From CAZPUS01 sp964589825 (GTDB taxonomy: Bacteria > Fibrobacterota > Chitinivibrionia > Chitinivibrionales > WJKA01): a stretch of DNA of 64,000 nt. The notes beneath the pieces are model-generated. The model searched no databases, had not been told where the DNA came from, and saw nothing but the letters and a program-made list of their open reading frames with translations. Of this stretch, positions 62,351 through 64,000 are shown one piece after another (position 1 is the first letter of the stretch; the number at the start of each line of letters is the position of its first letter). A program made the position numbers and the translations under genes. The stretch covers positions 115,431-179,430 of the forward strand of contig CAZPUS010000001.1 of the NCBI GenBank assembly GCA_964589825.1. The letters run 5' to 3'.

Positions 62351-63484
62351 TTACGGCACCACTACCGTACGGACAGCGCTATATCGGACCGATGAGAGCG
62401 ATACCATATAGACACCACTGGGAAACCGGGGCTTGAGCTGCAGATGATAAATTCCGTTTATTTCTTTTGCCGGCAATTGCACCGCGCCATTCGGTGAAAC
62501 GATTCTCAGCGTGTACGCCGATGCTGCGTCGGGTGGACGGAATGTAAGTGCAGTACCATTTATGTAAATAAATTGCCCGTTGTTGAAACGAGCATTGCGT
62601 TCAGCGCTTCTTTTCACACCGTCGGTATTATCATCCCAGCCGGCAAGCCGTGCCCAGAGCCACCATGCGGCCACCCCTTTACGCACACAGTTGAGACACC
62701 TTGAATGTGCACAACTGCCGCATTCATCTTCTATAGCGGTAAGTAGATGAGACGGATTTTCAGCAAGCCACTCATCCGCCCAGTTGGCAGTCCCCCCGCC
62801 CTCAGGTGTATAATTACACTGATCATCCGCAAAATACTCCTGGTAATTTACCTCTCCGTCAGGATCATACTTTTCTATATCCGCAAAATCATATAAGACC
62901 TTGTCGTTCTGATCACAGTAATCTCTAATCGTCTGATTTGCAGTGTACAGCGAGCCGTCCGGCCCTAGTCCTTCGAGATGTCCCGTCATATATACGAACG
63001 TCACTTCCGGATACTCGCTTTCCAGCTGCGACATAGGTGTCAGATAATGTGAAGAAAGATCGACACTGTTTACCTGTCCGCACCAGGACCAGATAATTAC
63101 GTTACAATCGGGATTCGCATCCAGATACTCCCGCGTTTCGTCATCCCATCCGGCATAGCCGCAATCATGATCCAGTGCACCGTCCCCGTAACTCGCACCC
63201 TCGAAAAGATGCAACTGTCCGTCTCCACCATCATGGCTCCAGTCAAAACGCCCGTCCGTGTAATAGCTTTCCAGTGCCTGCATGCCCGTCGTGATCTGGC
63301 TCCCGTGCGAAGTATGCCCATACCCGATATGCAGCGCGCTTTTGGCGGAATCCATCCGGGAAAGGGGTATCGCCTCGACATCGGTACACGTATGGTCAAT
63401 GAGTACCGGCGCCTGTGCACGGATTACGGTAGCAGTAAGACTGACTGAAATAGCCGCTGCCAACAGCATTACATGAAACTTCAT
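62351..63484 (-). CDS. Secreted protein, SGNH-like N-terminal part and sorting-type C-terminal domain
   Basis: The 377-residue product has a signal peptide (about 1-23). Its body shows HIGYGHTSHGSQITTGMQAL, then DCNVIIWSWCGQVNSVDL and VTFVYMTGHLEG. These are the kind of His/Ser-rich and buried-strand blocks seen in SGNH-fold hydrolases, but no full catalytic set could be assigned. Two Cys-rich stretches lie further on (DECGSCAHSRCLNCVRKG). The last 75 residues (YTLRIVSPNGAVQL, then GIYHLQLKPRFPSGVYMVSL) look like a small beta-sandwich sorting domain like those of type IX secretion. Function unknown. Confidence 0.6.
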   Translation of the reverse strand: MKFHVMLLAAAISVSLTATVIRAQAPVLIDHTCTDVEAIPLSRMDSAKSALHIGYGHTSHGSQITTGMQALESYYTDGRFDWSHDGGDGQLHLFEGASYGDGALDHDCGYAGWDDETREYLDANPDCNVIIWSWCGQVNSVDLSSHYLTPMSQLESEYPEVTFVYMTGHLEGLGPDGSLYTANQTIRDYCDQNDKVLYDFADIEKYDPDGEVNYQEYFADDQCNYTPEGGGTANWADEWLAENPSHLLTAIEDECGSCAHSRCLNCVRKGVAAWWLWARLAGWDDNTDGVKRSAERNARFNNGQFIYINGTALTFRPPDAASAYTLRIVSPNGAVQLPAKEINGIYHLQLKPRFPSGVYMVSLSSVRYSAVRTVVVP

Positions 63485-63590
63485 AATGTGCCTCCTGTGT
63501 GTATTGTAAATCCGGTACTACCCATGCGTTTCCGGATCAAATGATTTTCAGGCGAACCAAAATCGTATCCGCTTCTATGTTAAGAACATA

Positions 63591-64000
63591 TCAGCCGATT
63601 ACCTTTCTAAAGTCCTCGATAAACGGGCGCATGTCGCGCAAAAGGACAGCATCAGGATTGACCCGCAGCACCATACCGTCAAGATACATCAGACTCTTTA
63701 TAATCGCGAACATACCACGTTCAAACCGCATACCACTGTGTACCGCCAGTTTGATGGTATGCATCATTTTTTTTGTGAGACTCACCTCACTGACCGTACT
63801 CTCGGCAAAATCACGGTAGAGATCGAGAAACCTTTCATGGAATTGTGCGAATCTCTCGCCCTCGATTCCCTGCTGCGCCATGGCATTGATACGCTGTGCC
63901 GAGGTATCGTAATCGAATACACACAACGATTCGAAAAAATGAAAGAGCCCGTAGCTGAGCGTATTCGACACCGTACTGATCGCCCCTGTATCGACAAAAT
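63591..64000 (-). CDS. UbiB/AarF-family atypical kinase, C-terminal fragment
   Basis: The frame runs off the right edge and shows the last 136 residues. FVDTGAIS at the visible start stands where the metal-binding DFG-like motif of ABC1/UbiB kinases lies. The helical tail (FERGMFAIIKSLMYLDGMVLRVNPDAVLL) matches the family's LARALLVLEG...LDP segment. UbiB proteins support ubiquinone synthesis or handle isoprenoid lipids. The catalytic N-terminal part is outside the window. The GTG at 63971 is inside the domain, so the true start lies beyond 64000. Confidence 0.72.
   Translation of the reverse strand, partial: FVDTGAISTVSNTLSYGLFHFFESLCVFDYDTSAQRINAMAQQGIEGERFAQFHERFLDLYRDFAESTVSEVSLTKKMMHTIKLAVHSGMRFERGMFAIIKSLMYLDGMVLRVNPDAVLLRDMRPFIEDFRKVIG

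Overview
The window looks like part of the chromosome of a Gram-negative, flagellated, probably anaerobic plant-polymer degrader. The closest fit I can offer is the Fibrobacterota/Chitinivibrionia group, but this is inference. It rests on a glycoside hydrolase family 9 start at the left edge, many outer-membrane barrels and lipoproteins, KDO synthesis (kdsA), a compact flagellin, and an Agl/Glt-like (gliding-motility-type) envelope gene cluster. No phage, transposase, CRISPR array or plasmid functions were seen. Most genes are on the minus strand, in long co-directional runs.

Layout. 1-4 kb: truncated GH9 cellulase, a small HD-GYP-associated-type domain, and an overlapping lipoprotein/outer-membrane pair of unknown function. 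4.3-12.1 kb: cutA (+), then on the minus strand gap-pgk-tpiA-secG, tRNA-Leu(GAG), a CgeB-like glycosyltransferase, rlmN and thiC. 12.4-17.7 kb (+): kdsA, tadA, a flagellin gene with a textbook sigma-28 promoter and a long leader, a UDP-sugar pyrophosphorylase-like gene, and a ParA ATPase with a tiny membrane partner. 17.8-22.4 kb: a lipoprotein, a family 2 glycosyltransferase, the first groES-groEL pair (+), tRNA-Asp and tRNA-Val. 22.4-30.7 kb (-): a HAMP-domain membrane protein, a PgpH-type HD phosphohydrolase, a LysM/coiled-coil protein, small lipoproteins, UDP-glucose dehydrogenase, a serine-hydrolase beta-lactamase homologue and a TPR protein. 30.8-35.2 kb (-): a complete sugar-type ABC importer (binding protein, two permeases, ATPase). 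35.6-48.7 kb (-): an envelope cluster with an outer-membrane barrel, an AgmX/TonB-like protein, two ExbD/TolR proteins, an ExbB/TolQ/MotA-like channel protein, a 1209-residue TPR protein, a barrel-TPR fusion and a beta-helix/TSP3/OmpA fusion. 49.2-52.4 kb (+): a secreted metallopeptidase/beta-propeller/barrel fusion. 52.4-61.8 kb (-): groES-groEL (second copy), grpE, dnaK, dnaJ, guaA and a CHAD protein. 62.3-64 kb (-): a secreted protein with a C-terminal sorting-like domain and the C-terminal end of an UbiB/AarF kinase.

How the parts fit. The ExbB/ExbD/AgmX/TPR/OmpA genes have the composition expected of a proton-driven, envelope-spanning machine: an inner-membrane motor, a periplasmic link, periplasmic TPR scaffolds and outer-membrane parts. 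One of its two ExbD-like subunits lacks the membrane aspartate that normally carries protons. The flagellin leader holds mutually exclusive pairings around its ribosome-binding site and a start-less perfect Shine-Dalgarno, which suggests RNA-level control. A roughly 170-bp intergenic repeat with inverted ends recurs at four places and is not explained by any gene. Everything here was read by eye; no alignments or database searches were run.
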